A stretch of DNA of 64,000 nt from Synaphobranchus kaupii (GCA_029718625.1 CM056376.1:119816222-119880221), one strand, 5' to 3'. Positions 28,979-42,015 are shown, counted from the stretch's first letter. Notes: a model not told the origin generated them from the letters alone. Program-made: numbers and translations.

Positions 28979-29454
28979 TAGTTCTTGTCCAGTCCAATAA
29001 CTGAAAACAAGCAACAGAAACTCATTAAAAATGATCTCCTGTTTCATTCTTGGAATATTTGAGAGATTTTCTTTTATGTGACCATTTTTAATCTTGTGAT
29101 GTAAGAGAATTTTGTCCTTTGAACAGTTTCAAATAGCATCTGAGCCTAAACATTGGGTCCCTGACTGGTACAAAACACTGGTACACAGAATCTATCTCTT
29201 TATAAAATAGTACAGGCTATTTTATCTACAGGCTCTCCATGGTGCAAAACAGTTGGTTTAATTTTAAACTCAATGTAAATTCTGCAAAGCTAAACACAGT
29301 GAAATAACTACATAAAATATGTTCTACGCTGTCTCTTCCAGTTTGTAGCTTGAATAAAAAATATTACTTCATTACAGGGACATAATTCTTTACTGGGTTA
29401 TGAGACAACTTTATATACTTGATAAATTATGCATATTGTGTGCATGACATTTAT

Positions 29455-29642
29455 ATTTAACAGCCACTTATCAAGAGCAACATACACAACTTATATTGTT
29501 TACATATTAGCCACTTGCACAGATGTACGTATATATAACTGAAGCAAGATCGAGTAACAACAGCAGTGTCCTGGGAATCAAACCCACGTTTCAAACACAG
29601 TTCCCTGGGCATTAGCCTATACGGCACTGCTGTTATGGATGG
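29455..29642 (-). mobile_element. tRNA-derived SINE fragment
   Basis: Read on the minus strand, it has an A-box-like TAGGCTAATGCC and a B-box-like GGTTTGATTCCC. The far (29460) end resembles the degraded 'TTATCCAGAGCGACTTACA' end typical of a common teleost SINE. It is too diverged to be a functional tRNA gene. Confidence 0.6.
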
Positions 29643-30137
29643 ACCAATATTGGAAGAATGATAATACAGAGAAGCCAGCAGCATGGGAAAAAGTAGGAGG
29701 CAAGTTTGTATGGTGTTTTGTGTATAATAGCACATGTAATGGTGCATCTCTGATTTTTTTCAGCCTATATAGCATACCGATACCCTTTACATTCAAGTTT
29801 GTTGGCTTCCCAAACTACATTGTCTGCAGCTGACATTGGCAATTATTCACAGTACTACTGTGGCTACTTAAGCAATTGCTGCAATTGCAATATCTGTACA
29901 AAACACAAATACATTAACTAAATATTTCATTCATTCATACAGAAGTTGTAACTGCCAGCATTTTTAAGCTTTTGTGTAAAATAATATACACGAAATGGCT
30001 TCTGTTTTGTTATTGCAGGATCAAGATTACAAAAAAAAAAACAGTATCTTTTGGTGGTGCCTCATTGTCGGAGTAATTTAATTATATTATCAGCATTCTA
30101 CTGATTAGCAGTCCAATGTAAAAGGTGTAATACCTGC

Positions 30138-30188
30138 TAACAGAGGGTTGAACTAATCTTCAACTGAAAGTAACAGAGGGTTGAGCTT
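30138..30188 (+). repeat. orphan copy of the 26.8 kb minisatellite unit
   Basis: GCTAACAGAGGGTTGAACTA ATCTTCAACTG followed by AACAGAGGGTTGAGCTTA is one and a half diverged units of the minisatellite at 26801-26968, about 3.2 kb away. Confidence 0.7.
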
Positions 30189-31032
30189 ACAGTAAATGCT
30201 TTACAGAATTTAAATGAGCCACGTATATTAGGTGAAACAAAGATTCTCTCTATTTATTATCATGAGGTGCTAGGCATGACAGTATGTGGGAACTGTTCCA
30301 AGCACATGTCCAATGCACAATCAATGGTTAAAGCTACTTGCACTCAGCATGGTACATTATACAGTTATGCAATGTAGTCTTCTTCAGTACATGTAGGTAT
30401 GTATGACATCTGCTAAAATTGGGAACTCCATCAGAGTACAAATGTCCACCAAAATACGTGAAATACACCAACTGTGTGGTATACTGTAGTCCATAGCATT
30501 TTTAACGATAAATTATGTTGTTAGCCATTGAAATAACTGTTACTCTGAAAACTCTATATTGACATGTATTGCCCTCCTATTAATTGTTCTATGGAAATAA
30601 TGAGCATACCTTCCTCATTTAATTCATTAATTTCAAAAAATATTTCTTGGAATATATTTCCTGAATTATATTTAAAAAAATTGAGATGTAACAGACTCTT
30701 TAGACAGAAACTCACTTGCCCTTTCAAAAAGGTCATGTCTCCAGCACAGGCACCATAATAATCAGACTACACCTTTTCCTGTTTTTTATGTATATACAGT
30801 GCCCTCCACTATTATTGACACCCCTGGTAAAGATGAGTAAAAAGGGTTAGAAAATAAAGCACAAAAAAAAGTCCCTCATCAAGAAATAATAATTTTTAAC
30901 AAAACCACGTGTGCCACAATTATTGGCACCCCTGCATTTATATATAGAATAAAGTAATTTTTCATATTTGGTTGCATATCCTTTGCATGCCATGACTTCC
31001 TGATGTCTGTGACCCAACAACATCAAAAGACT

Positions 31033-31568
31033 CTTGATATCGTATTTTCTGGTACTCTTACAAGTGATACTATAACATCTCTGCATTTGAATGGATTTCT
31101 ATGGGAATTGGGGGGTGGGACTAGATTTAGCTCTAAATTATGCTGGAACAGCATGGAATACATGGTTGGTAAAATGGCTGTAAGTCATCAAGGGTCTGAG
31201 GTATCAAACGAGCCTCAAACCATCACTCTGCTGCCAGATATGCAGTAGATATGGATGGATCACTTTAAGGCTTGTTTCTCCTGACTAATTTTCCTATTGA
31301 ACTATATGGAAAAATAAGTCAGGAGAAGAAACCCTTTAAGTTATCCATCCATATCTACCGTATTTCTGGCAGCAGAGTGATGGTTTAAGGCTTGTTTGAT
31401 ACGTCAAGACCCTTGATGACTTAGAGCCATTTAGCCAACCATGTATTCCATACTGTTCCAGTGTAATTTACAGCTAAATCTAGTACCACCCCTCAATTCC
31501 CATAGAGATCCATCCAAATGCAGAGACATTATAGTATCGCTTGTAAAAGTACCAGAAAATAAGATATC
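31033..31568. repeat. ~0.54 kb near-perfect hairpin (long inverted repeat)
   Basis: Arms at about 31033-31283 and 31311-31568 are reverse complements of each other with few mismatches, separated by a short loop around 31284-31310. Shared blocks include CTCTGCATTTGAATGGATTT and ATCACTCTGCTGCCAGATAT. A transcript across it would fold into a dsRNA stem of about 250 bp. A single diverged arm lies at 53399-53698. Confidence 0.9.
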
Positions 31569-31570
31569 AA

Positions 31571-33547
31571 GGGCCCTATCTTGGCGATCTTGGCGCTTAG
31601 TCTAAGCGCATGGCATAAAGTCCATTTTGGGCGTGTCCAAGTCCACTTTTGCTATTTTAACGGCGTGTTTTTTTGGCGCTAAGCACGGCGCAAGGTGCAA
31701 CTGGGCTGAACCTAGTCGCTTCATTAATTATAGGTGTGTCTTGGGCGTGACATGCAATAAACCAATCAAAATGTCATATCCCATTCCCTTTAAAAGCCTG
31801 CTTTTCCACCTTGGCGGATTGCTTGATGGCGAAACAGACATGCTCGTGCGTGTTTAGTGTGATCAAGGAATAGGCTAAATGGAGTATGATCAATATTATT
31901 CGGACTAACCATTAGCCTATGAGTTCCCGGTAATTCCAGACAGGGCTGTTATTTTACAAAATATATGCGGTTAAATTTCGTTAAAAGGACCTGCAACAGC
32001 TGAGAATAAGCTATCAATGGCTTCAGTCTCACCTTAGAAAACGCCAAATTAGCCTGCTTGTTCAGCGAATTTCGTTTGATTATGCAATGAAAGTGTCAAA
32101 CATCAATTCCAAGAGGCTGTCCTCATGGAGTTCTCGAAGTTCAAGCTTCATCCAAAGTTCATTAGGCTACCTGCATAGTAGGCTAATATTGATTAATAAC
32201 ATACATACCGTTATTTTGCCTTAATGATGACACTAAATAGCCTACAATAAAGCTGTCAGGTTCGCAACCCATATGTTCACGCATATTTCCCCTTGCTTAA
32301 TAATGTCCTGTTTATGGAAATGTGACCAACCTGTTTTCCTCATAGCGTAATCCTTTAAAACAATCCACTTTCCCAGGAAGACCGTGAAACGTGCGACTTA
32401 CAGCAGGGGAAACAGAGAACATGCACAAGCGTGCAGAGAATGGCATTAAAATGAATTGTGAATTAATTGTGTAACGTGCTGCAAATTTGTTTTAGTTTCT
32501 AATTAGACGCTTAGTTCTCTTTAAAATCGTTTTGTTCAGTTATGGAATAACGGGTGAAATCAGCTGGGTTTTAAACGGTGAGAGTATGGAAACCTGGTCA
32601 CTGTAATTTAAAAAATATGAAGGACGAAGAATAGCTAAGGTTACAATTTAGTTAACAAACTAACAACATTTATCTCCGTTTTTTAACCATAGGCTATCGA
32701 AAAAAACCTTATGCACAGCGAATCCGCTGTAGCCTAGGCTATTTGAAAAACAATAAATGCAATATTCACTGGACAAGGTTTTGAACTTTTTTCAGTCACA
32801 AACCATTCTATTTACTTACAGGCTGTATTCATAGATAAACAGAGCTGTATTGTAATGACATCTGAAGCGCATTTTCAGAACTTAAATGTCCGTCTATTGC
32901 CGTGCGCCAGTTTTCCATTGAATGACAATTCATGCATTAGGTGTAAATGACAATTCGCGCATTAGGCTTGATATAGGTGTCATCAGCTGCTTTTTAATGG
33001 ATAGCCATTGTCCCGTACCATCGTACATCGCCTGGATGTTGATGGAGTGGGCTGAAAGCAATTTAATGTGCATGAAATTCCCCTTCGCTGAGGGAAAGGT
33101 AGGCTATGGACCCTTTTATTATTATGTATTTTTTGATATAGGCTACACAATACTACTATTTCACATTGTAATCTTGATATTTTAATCATGCTTGTGCGCG
33201 CCCCTGTGTGTAACAGACAGGAGGGTACGGGCATTGGGCACACGCCTTTGTAGACGCACTTATATGCGCCGTTAAAATAACATGTATACAACTGCGACAT
33301 GACTTTAGACCAGGTTAGTGGTGGTTCTAGCGCAAGCGCATTTTGCTGGCTCAAGATAGCAATACGCCAAAAAGAATCCTGGCCACTCCTCATCTTAAGA
33401 CCAACACACCCAAACGGCGCAAGAGTACATGCTAGTTAAACGGTGTGAGTGTTAGGCGTTATAATGAACCTACCGCCCGGGTGTAAGATAGCAAAGACAC
33501 TTGCGTTTGGGTTAGCGCCGCTTTGCGCCGGGTGTAAGATAGGGCCC
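31571..33547. mobile_element. 2.0 kb transposon inserted inside the 30.8 kb element
   Basis: The ends GGGCCCTATCTTGGCG (left) and TGTAAGATAGGGCCC (right) are inverted. Repeated GGCGC-type motifs lie near both ends. The flanking sequence is the interrupted right arm of the outer element (GATATCAA ... AAGAGTCTTTTGATGTTGTT), which dates this insertion after the outer one. Its short frames show no transposase. Confidence 0.8.
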
Positions 33548-34079
33548 CAAGAGTCTTTTGATGTTGTTGGGTCACAGACATCAGGAAGTCATGGCATGCA
33601 AAGGATATGCAACCAAATATTAAAAATGATTCTATATACTGTATAAATGCAGGGGTGCCAATAATTGTGGCACACATGGTTTTGTTAAAAATTATTATTT
33701 CTTGATGAGAAATAATGAGATTTCTTGATTTTTTTCTCATAATAAATTTACTTCAATTAAAGGTTGGATTTTTCTCATTTTTTTTAGTGTGAGATTAAGC
33801 TAATTCACCAAACGGTAAATTCTTTATAACCCTTTTTAATCATCATTACCAGGGGTGCCAATAATAGTGGAGGGCACTGTATATTTATACCATGGCTTGG
33901 ATAAATACTCGATTCCAATAGGTTGGCAGCCGTGATTTAAATGCTTGTATTTGAACGGTCATCCGGGCCAGAGATTCCATCACCTTAATTAAGTCTATTC
34001 ATCAATTGTACGCTTTCCGCCCTCCTGCGTTCAAAAGGTGTAACGTCAATTCTTCCAACATCTATTCATTAGCACTGGT

Positions 34080-34300
34080 GGAAATTAATCAAATTTAAAA
34101 AATACTTGTAGTTGACCGATTTGAAAAATATTTGAGAAATCCTTGGCCGCCTGTCAACCTATATGCAAAGTCTTATCAAAATCTGATCAGAACTGTAGCC
34201 GCGAAGGCTGTTACGGGCAGACAGACGGACAGAGGGCGAGACAGACACACGGACGGCAAGTGATTACGATACCCCTGCTCACGCTATGCGTGTGACGGTG
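34080..34300 (+). repeat. dispersed repeat fragment
   Basis: The stretch ATGCAAAGTCTTATCAAAAT, CTGTAGCCGCGAAGGC and CAGACAGACGGACAGAGGGC resembles a repeat common in teleost intergenic DNA. Class unknown to me. Confidence 0.45.
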
Positions 34301-35409
34301 TAATGAACAAGTCATGTAAAATTGCTCCACCCCAACACCCCACCCTAGCTATACAGAGCATGTAGCCTAGGCTACTTGGTGGTGTTACAACAGTACAAAT
34401 TACTGGTGTATTGCATGAGTATTTTCTTTCTCATTCTCATTCTCCATCCCAGACACACAGGGCTGATAAAACATTTGGTGGCATTATGAGAGTGAATTAA
34501 AATCTCGTTGTTCAAACATTCATTAAAAATCACCATTATATCTCAAATTTGCTGCAAAGATTATTCTCTTAACTGCACTTCTGACTCAAGGACCAATAAA
34601 AAGTTTATCATGGTGGAAATGTTGTGCTCTGTCCAATCACAATAACAAATTTATTGTTTTACAAGCCAGTTACACTAAACAGCTCAAATACAGAAAACAT
34701 TGTCTTGATGCAGCAGCTTCAAAGTGATCATATTCACTTGTATTTAAGAACATTTACAAAGAATAGCAACTAAATTAGTTCCCAGTATAAAATTCAAACC
34801 TTAGAAGAACAGAGTTAGGATTCAAAGGCTCAGCAAATTGATACTGTTGGGCATTACAATGACATTTTTACATTTTAAAAAGGAATTTAAAAAGTGGATT
34901 ACAAAAGATAACAGGCAATTATGTTTTCTCACAGGGAGTTCTAACATGTAGAAAAGCACATTGGGCCATGCAGTAAAAACAGATACCCTTGGGACACTGG
35001 ATTCTGCTGACTCTCTGGACAAGTCTATAGTTCTCATCCTCAAACATTCTTTTGTTCTTATGTGTGAATAGTGGGGAATGGGACATATATGAAAGATACA
35101 TACATAATAATTATGGATATAGAAGGGACAAGAGACCCAAGAACAGAGTTTTAAATCAGGGACTATCTTTTGCAGCCGTCCTCTGCCTTGGGTACACCAT
35201 TTTATAAGCTTTATAATTTGGTTATTCTAAGCTAAAGACGGACCACCTTGTTCATAGAATTGCAACGTCCCATCTTTCTAGCTTCCAGCAAGAGGAACAG
35301 CGCTGGTATTGAAACAATATGTGAACTCTTGCCAGACCTAATTTCAAATTACTCATTCTGTTTCAATAGCATAAACACGGCAGGCACGTGAAAGCAAGGC
35401 ACTTCACCC

Positions 35410-35527
35410 AAAGTGATTTGGTAAATGTCAAGCTGCGTAAATGAATAGTACATAACATGTAAGCTTAAGATATACAAGCCATCCTGGATAAGAGTGCTAC
35501 TAAACAAAATAAATAAATAAATATATA
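35410..35527 (+). mobile_element. SINE/LINE 3' tail fragment
   Basis: ATCCTGGATAAGAGTGCTAC followed by an AAATA-rich tail matches the common fish SINE 3' end ('CTGGATAAGAGCGTCTGCTA'). Confidence 0.5.
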
Positions 35528-36496
35528 AATAAAGCAATAAATGGTAGGCTATAACGTATCTGCAAGGATATCCCATTCTGTCCTGTTAAAGTCTCATGAC
35601 AATTTAAGTGTTAGAATACATCTAAACATAAAGGCAAACAATTAATAGCAAATTCTTTGTTATAGGCAATATACGACAGATAATAAATGGAAAGGAAAGA
35701 AAGCCAAAAGCCTTGTGCTCCTTGTGTTACTGCCTATATTGAACTGATACTGTGTTATGCTACGAAAAAAGGCTTTTCATCTATATATGCTGTTCAGGGT
35801 CAGACTTGGGTCAGACAAGGAAAGACGTGTTTAATAACTTAAACTCCCAATGGAAGACTTTTGTCTGGCTTTCTTTTTTTTTTTTAGAAAAGAAGGTACA
35901 CCTATCAGATTCTTTAATTAAACTGAGATTGCAAGCATTAGTCTTTTTACACAGCTTAAGATTGGCTTCGCAGTGCTGCTGAAAGTAAATGACATGCATT
36001 CTTATCCTATGATACTGTGCTTGCTCAAGTATGTGATGTTCTATTCAATATTTTTTATCACAGATACATATTAATCACTGCCTTGTTGAGGCACGCACTG
36101 TTAACAGCATAATAAATTGTGATAAACCTTAATGGACATACAATGTAAGAGAAAACGAAAAAGAAAAAGAAACAATACTTGCTTTGACATCACATTTACA
36201 AATGAAAATTTTTTTCTTTTTTTTTTTGGCAAAGAGCAAACATAGCAGTTGTCATACCACTGTTCTGGTTAGATAACTTTGTTTGTGTTAGCAGTGGCAT
36301 CAAACTACAGAGTCTTGAAGGTTTGGTCAGGAATGTATGTCTGGCCTGCCACAGACCACGCCTCCACCCCTATCCAGCAACTGTGTTTTGTTATTTGGAG
36401 AGCATCATGGATGACTGGAATCCTGTCAGTGGTAGGCAGTCACTTCGTGGAAGCCTTCTCTGCCCCTATTTCCTTTGGCACACCTACGCTATTACA

Positions 36497-36519
36497 CCCC
36501 CCCCCCCCCCCCCCCCCCC

Positions 36520-36563
<44 letters not shown>
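36497..36563. repeat. poly-C run followed by (CA)n
   Basis: About 23 C residues (36497-36519) then about 21 CA units. The C run could form i-motif or G-quadruplex structures on the two strands. Confidence 0.96.
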
Positions 36564-36564
<1 letters not shown>

Positions 36565-37296
36565 CACACCTTCCAACCACCCCTCTCAGCCTCTGTGCAG
36601 ACGTGACTTGGCCCCTATCTTAGAAATTCCTGCTTAATTGTGTTTATAAGACTGTGCATTGTGTTTTGCTACAGGTGCTTAAAGACTTTTTTTTCTTTTT
36701 TTAGGTGTGTGATATTTTTTGTTATTGTTTGGAGCCTTGTCGTTATCCAGCGAAGTGCCACCCACCCAAGAAGATTGAAAACTACAGCTTCAACGTATAT
36801 CATACTTCCTATCACAATGTTTCCTATCACACACACACACACCCCTCGCTACATTTCTTGCAAAAACACTGGTTGGCCTCTGTTACTGAACATGACAAAT
36901 CTTCCTTTGTGCTGCTTACAACAAACTTGTGATAAAAGCAACGTACAATGTAAGAACAAAACTTTTGCCCCTGTTTTATTTTGAAAGGTATGAACTGTCC
37001 CATTAAAAAACATTTTAGGAAGTAAACATGGTTAGCTGCAAATGCAATGTATGACTGTGTAAGCCACCTATCAGACAAGTTCAGACTGTATAAACTGAAA
37101 TCCAGAATTTTGCAAGCTGGTCTTCTACCAATCAATTTGTACCATCCCATCATTTAAATTTAGATTTTGGTAATACCTCATCTTAATCTTTTGTCTTTTT
37201 GAAATCACGTTGCCTTCTATGTTGTCTGAAGCTTTTGGTAGCTTCTGCATTTTATCAAATAAAACTGGACAAACTGACTTGATATAATATACTATA

Positions 37297-37300
<4 letters not shown>

Positions 37301-37345
<45 letters not shown>
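37301..37345. repeat. (TA)n microsatellite
   Basis: About 22 TA units. Confidence 0.97.
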
Positions 37346-37347
<2 letters not shown>

Positions 37348-38189
37348 AATGGTGTTTTGTACTGTTTGTGATACATTACTCCTCAGCAAGTGTAGGCCTA
37401 TGAGTAAAATGTGGAATAAGTTTGTCTGATTGAAAGATTCTGCCATTGTTTGGCAGCAGACAGCTTCATAGGAAGCGTCCCACACAGTGTTGAGATTGAA
37501 AGTGATAGAAAAATGTCAACATGAGGAGGAAGTGATGAACAAAAAGGGCCGCCGTGTCAAGAAGCATTCTCGAATGATCCCTGAGAGAACATCTGTCATG
37601 AATGGAGTCTGAAAGGAGATGGGGATCTTTGTTTTTTCTCCCCTGACACACACACACACACGTACGTTCAGATATATGATGTGATCAAATATGCCATGCA
37701 TTTTCTTAAAAGGAAGTATATTTGCTTTGGAATGTCTCTTAGTTCTATGTCAAACAATAAAGTATTAACATTATGGGCAATACCCTTGCACATCACCTTA
37801 TCACTTTGTTTGCAGCCTCGTGACAACCATACTTCCATGGTACACCTGGTTTTATAAAATATATGCAGAACGGACATCATGTCTTCACATATACACATAT
37901 TCAAACTAAACTAAATGGTGGTACATCAGTTCATGCTTAGCAGCCATGAGATGATGCCTTGCAGGTCTTAACCTTATTATAATAACCACAAGATCCACTG
38001 TCCCTTGGCTTTCTCTATTAATTTCACCAGCCTTGATGTTAATTAATGTACGTGTCAAATGCCTTCGTTCATTTTAATTTAATGTAACCTTGTTTTAAGG
38101 AGTATTTTCCTATTATTGTAAATGCTAATTTCTCACTGATGGTTTTTAAAGTTACAATAGGTTTTTAAGTATGCAATTTAAAAACCTAC

Positions 38190-38660
38190 CTGACCACACA
38201 TTCCACCCAGCTACTCGTTCAGACCATGGTAATCTCACACCTAGATTACTGCAACTCCTCGCAAGCCTACCAACATGCGCCATAAAGCTTTTACAACTCA
38301 TCCAGAATGTGACTGCCCGACTTCTGAAGTTCTCACATGTCACTCCCCTGCTGAAGTCACTCCACTCTGGCTGCTGGTCACTGCCAGGGCAAGGTTCAAA
38401 GTTTTAACTCTGGCCTACACTGCAGCCAACAGGACAGCCCTTTCCTACCTACAGGGCATAATCTAGCACTACACACCCCTTCCACCACTCCTCTCTCTCT
38501 GCTGCGACAGGACTTGCACTTCCCACCCTCCATGTGAACGGTTCTCACTCATCCCGACCGCAGAGTTTCTCCACCCTTTCTGCTCCCCAGTGGTGGAACG
38601 AACTCCTCATCCCTCTGCAAACCGCTCAGTCACTGCCTATTTTCCATCGTGGTCTGACTG
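38190..38660 (+). mobile_element. L2/CR1-like LINE reverse-transcriptase fragment, degenerate
   Basis: Frames on the + strand read LLQLLASLPTCAIKLLQLIQ, then ARLLKFSHVTPLLKSLHSG and LTLAYTAANRTALSYLQGI, the end of the RT domain of L2-like elements common in fish. The parts lie in different frames, so it is broken by indels and inactive. Confidence 0.8.
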
Positions 38661-38863
38661 ACATTCATACTACACCTTTATGGTGGGCTGCCAACCTTTT
38701 AAGTAGCACTTTCATGTTGCACTTGTGCCTTGTATCTTGTATACTGATTTTATAGCACTTTCACATACCTAGCACTTGTAGCTTGATACAGATGTTCTTT
38801 TTACGTGTCTTTAGTAATCGCGCCTTACTTCTATTTTGACTTAGCCATAGCTTTACTGACGTA

Positions 38864-39976
38864 GGGCCAGATTCAGAGTTGAGATAAGCATGCGCAAATG
38901 GGACTTACTTCCGAAATTCCGCGTAGCTTAAGCTATTTATGATTCAGACATTTTACTTATCCGCTGTTTTAAGCGTTTCTCCAGTACATACGCGCCATTA
39001 CGTGCGCGGGGTGGAGATTTGATGAAAATGAGGCATGTCTGCAAGTTTTCACTTAATCATTTTTTCCGCACAACTTTTTTCGGGAAAAAAGGTTGTTTAT
39101 GTCTAGCGCCGCCAAAAGATTATTATGAAAAGTACAGCATCTTTCTCATAAATAGACATTAGAATGAGTGCATGTTATTTGAACATAATATTGGTCATGT
39201 TTTCCTTTGCATATAGCTAACTTGCAATTATCAGAGAGTTGCCATAAAAATAAAAAATATGTAAAAGTAGGCTATGATTGACCGTCTCGTATATCATACC
39301 AGACACATATTAGATGGATTAATTGATAGACAGTGTCTGGATCATATTCGCTTTGACGGAGAGATGATTTGTGTCAGCACAGCTTCTTTAAAATTATGAA
39401 GTTGAAGATGTTGCATATAGGCTATTGTGGTCAACCACTGTAGGCTACATTACTTTATTAGGTAAATTGTTAAAAAAAGATTTGATTTTTAAATCTTTTG
39501 TTTTCAGTAAATCCAACAATTTATTTGTTAACCTAATAATATTGCGTGCAACCACTGTCCAGCGATTATTTCTTTTGATTGTGTGATGGGTATATCCCAG
39601 TCATCAATAGGAGCTATAATCATTTTTATCAATGTGATGTATTAATACGTTCACTGCATGCCTATACCCCGTCACGCAAGAGCAACTACGATGCGCAAAG
39701 GCAGGATTTTCCTAAAGGCAAATGCGGTTATTAAAGGCACTGTCACTGACACATTGAAAACGCATAACCCCACAAACATTTTTTTAGAAGATACCTGGAA
39801 ACCCGGGGCAGGTACAAGAAACAGGTAATTAGAAAGTCATGCCCCTGTACCACCCACATTTTGAGATAAGCTCCTGCGCAACACAAGTTAGAATACGGCG
39901 CAAGTCAGCTTGCTTAAATCCGTGCAAGAGAGGCACTTAAGCGCATGACTTAAGTTGGCCATCTCTGAATCCGGCC
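38864..39976 (-). mobile_element. 1.1 kb non-autonomous DNA transposon, copy B (inverted)
   Basis: GGGCCAGATTCAGAGTTGAG at the left and CTCTGAATCCGGCC at the right. The whole segment is the reverse complement of 19381-20652 with indels. Similarity continues past the right end to about 40012 (ATGGTGTAAAGTGGTATGGT), as in copy A. Copies A and B face each other 18 kb apart. Confidence 0.8.
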
Positions 39977-40017
39977 TCTAATGGTGTAAAGTGGTATGGT
40001 TGGACTTGCTTGTAGGT

Positions 40018-40226
40018 GCACTATTTTGATATTGAGACTAAATTGTCCCACATTTTAATTAATAAAAGTATACTTACAGCATACTTTGAAGTAGCCTATA
40101 CTTTTATGAATCAAAAACATTTAATTTATATTATCCTTTAATTAATAAAAGTATACTTCTATATGTATCTTAAGTATACAATTATGTGCCAATTTAGTCT
40201 CAATAAGTATCAAAATAGTACACTTA
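40018..40226. mobile_element. AT-rich MITE-like inverted repeat
   Basis: GCACTATTTTGATATTGAGA CTAAATT at 40018 is the inverse of AATTTAGTCTCAATAAGTAT CAAAATAGTAC at 40194. The interior is full of AAGTATACTT palindromes. Confidence 0.65.
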
Positions 40227-41522
40227 AAAGTATACTAATAGATTATGAAAATTAGCATACTTAAAAGTAAACTTAGGGTTTACTAGTTTTTTCTAAGGGA
40301 AATTGAGCTCATCCATCATATATGTCAAAATTACATTTTTCACTGGCATAGTTTGAATCTAGTTTGAACTCAATCACAGCACAAAGAAAAAGTGCCTTTA
40401 TGGTACGCATCACTCAGTGAGAAATATGAAATATGTGACATATGTGTAGTAGGCTTAGACAATGTTTCAACCTTGTATAACCTAGTAAAGAATGTACGCT
40501 ACAGTGCAACTTCTGTATGACCAATGCTTAGTCTCTCATAAAACCTGGTCAGCATCTTTAGTGGCCTATAGGTGGCATTTAAAGCACACTGCCGTAGAAT
40601 GCCAAACCGGTTAGAATCACCAGTCTCTGCAGATTCTTAATGTGTTAATTACATGTTGTTAACATGTGAAGTACTATAGAACACCAAACCAGTCATAATT
40701 TGCTTAATCATGGATGTCTGGTCCAGAAAAATGCAACATTTTTGGTGGGCTATTTATTAACTTGACTTTAAACACCTTCTACCCTGTTGCTTTTTAATAT
40801 GCTGCTTTTTACATCTTGTTTGGAAGCAGATTCCTGGACCAAAATTGCAGCTTTTTGATGCAATTAAAAAATAAATTAATAAAAATTAGAGCCATGTTCA
40901 GTTATGCTAAGACAGTGCTTTATACATGTGATATGGCATAGCTGATGCCAAGCCAAGAAATTGTGCCATTTTAAAAGCCATCCTGCACTGCTAATCACAA
41001 TGCCTTGTCTTTCAATAAACTTCAATAAAGTACCATATTGGTCTTATTAGGAACAAACATATGATTGCCTTTTGACCAATCACCCTTGACAGCTGGCATG
41101 ACCAATCAAGCAAATTCAAGGCCAGTCTACAATGGACAAAATATTCACCATTAAATTGAACATCTGAAATTGTGTATTTTTTTTAATTGATTTTTTTTTA
41201 AATTACTGGGCTATGTAGCTACATACCTGAGCAGTTTTATTCTTCCATATCAACACCATTTCTAATTTACACATTTCTGAAGAAAACAAATGGAGGCAAC
41301 AACACTTTGACCAAGCATTTGCTGAAATAGATGTATAAAGAGGAGTCTTTGCTGAGTAGATTGAAATTAAAATGCTGTTAATAGTTCATTTTTCTCGACC
41401 AGCCATCTGTGACCACATGAATTATAGCTGCTTTGTTGTTCCATAAAGTAGCCTACACATTTTAACATGTTAACTACACATTGTTAACATGTTACCCACA
41501 CATGCTAACTGTGTATTTTTTC

Positions 41523-41524
<2 letters not shown>

Positions 41525-41607
<83 letters not shown>
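41525..41607. repeat. (TG)n microsatellite
   Basis: About 41 TG units. Confidence 0.98.
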
Positions 41608-41608
<1 letters not shown>

Positions 41609-41849
41609 GCTCATAAAATATAATTTATTTTGGCTTTTTTTTTTGCAAACCGAGGTTGGTGCATACCGCCACCTACTGGATTGTGAAAAGGCAATAGGAT
41701 CACTAAAAATAGGCATTAACAAGGCAAAAAACAAACAATTTGGAGGTGAGTTCTGTCAGAAGTAGGGTGGAAAAGGTGAAAATTAGTTAAAGGTAAATTC
41801 CATGCCAGTATTAGGAAGCATTCGTTATAGAGTTATCAACTGTGCTGAC

Positions 41850-42015
41850 AGATTGACAGTTTCACATAGATGATTCAGATACCCCTGGGATGTTCAAGTT
41901 CAGGCTTGACACATTGCTGGATACTTTCTATCAGAATATTTGTTATCAACTGAAAATGACAAGTCTAGAAGGGCTGAATGGCTTCTTCCCATCCTTAGAT
42001 AGTCTAATGCTCAGT
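41850..42015 (+). mobile_element. LINE 3' end remnant (CR1/L2-like)
   Basis: ATGTTCAAGTTCAGGCTTGA CACATTGCTGGATA and GGGCTGAATGGCTTCTTCCC resemble the 3' end of LINE elements of this kind in fish. There is no coding part here. Confidence 0.5.

Larger units (their letters stand above)
30797..33879. mobile_element. 3.1 kb nested DNA transposon (outer element)
   Basis: The terminal inverted repeats CAGTGCCCTCCACTATTATT... and its complement lie at 30797 and 33879, each bordered by TA, consistent with a TA target duplication as in Tc1/mariner-type elements. The arms continue to match inward (for example CCTTTGCATGCCATGACTTC at both ends). There is no transposase. The element contains a long hairpin (31033-31568) and is interrupted by a second transposon (31571-33547). 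Confidence 0.85.

Noticed and set aside
29565..29640. Possible minus-strand tRNA gene
   Set aside because: A- and B-box-like motifs are present, but the cloverleaf arms do not pair and the flanks are those of a SINE.
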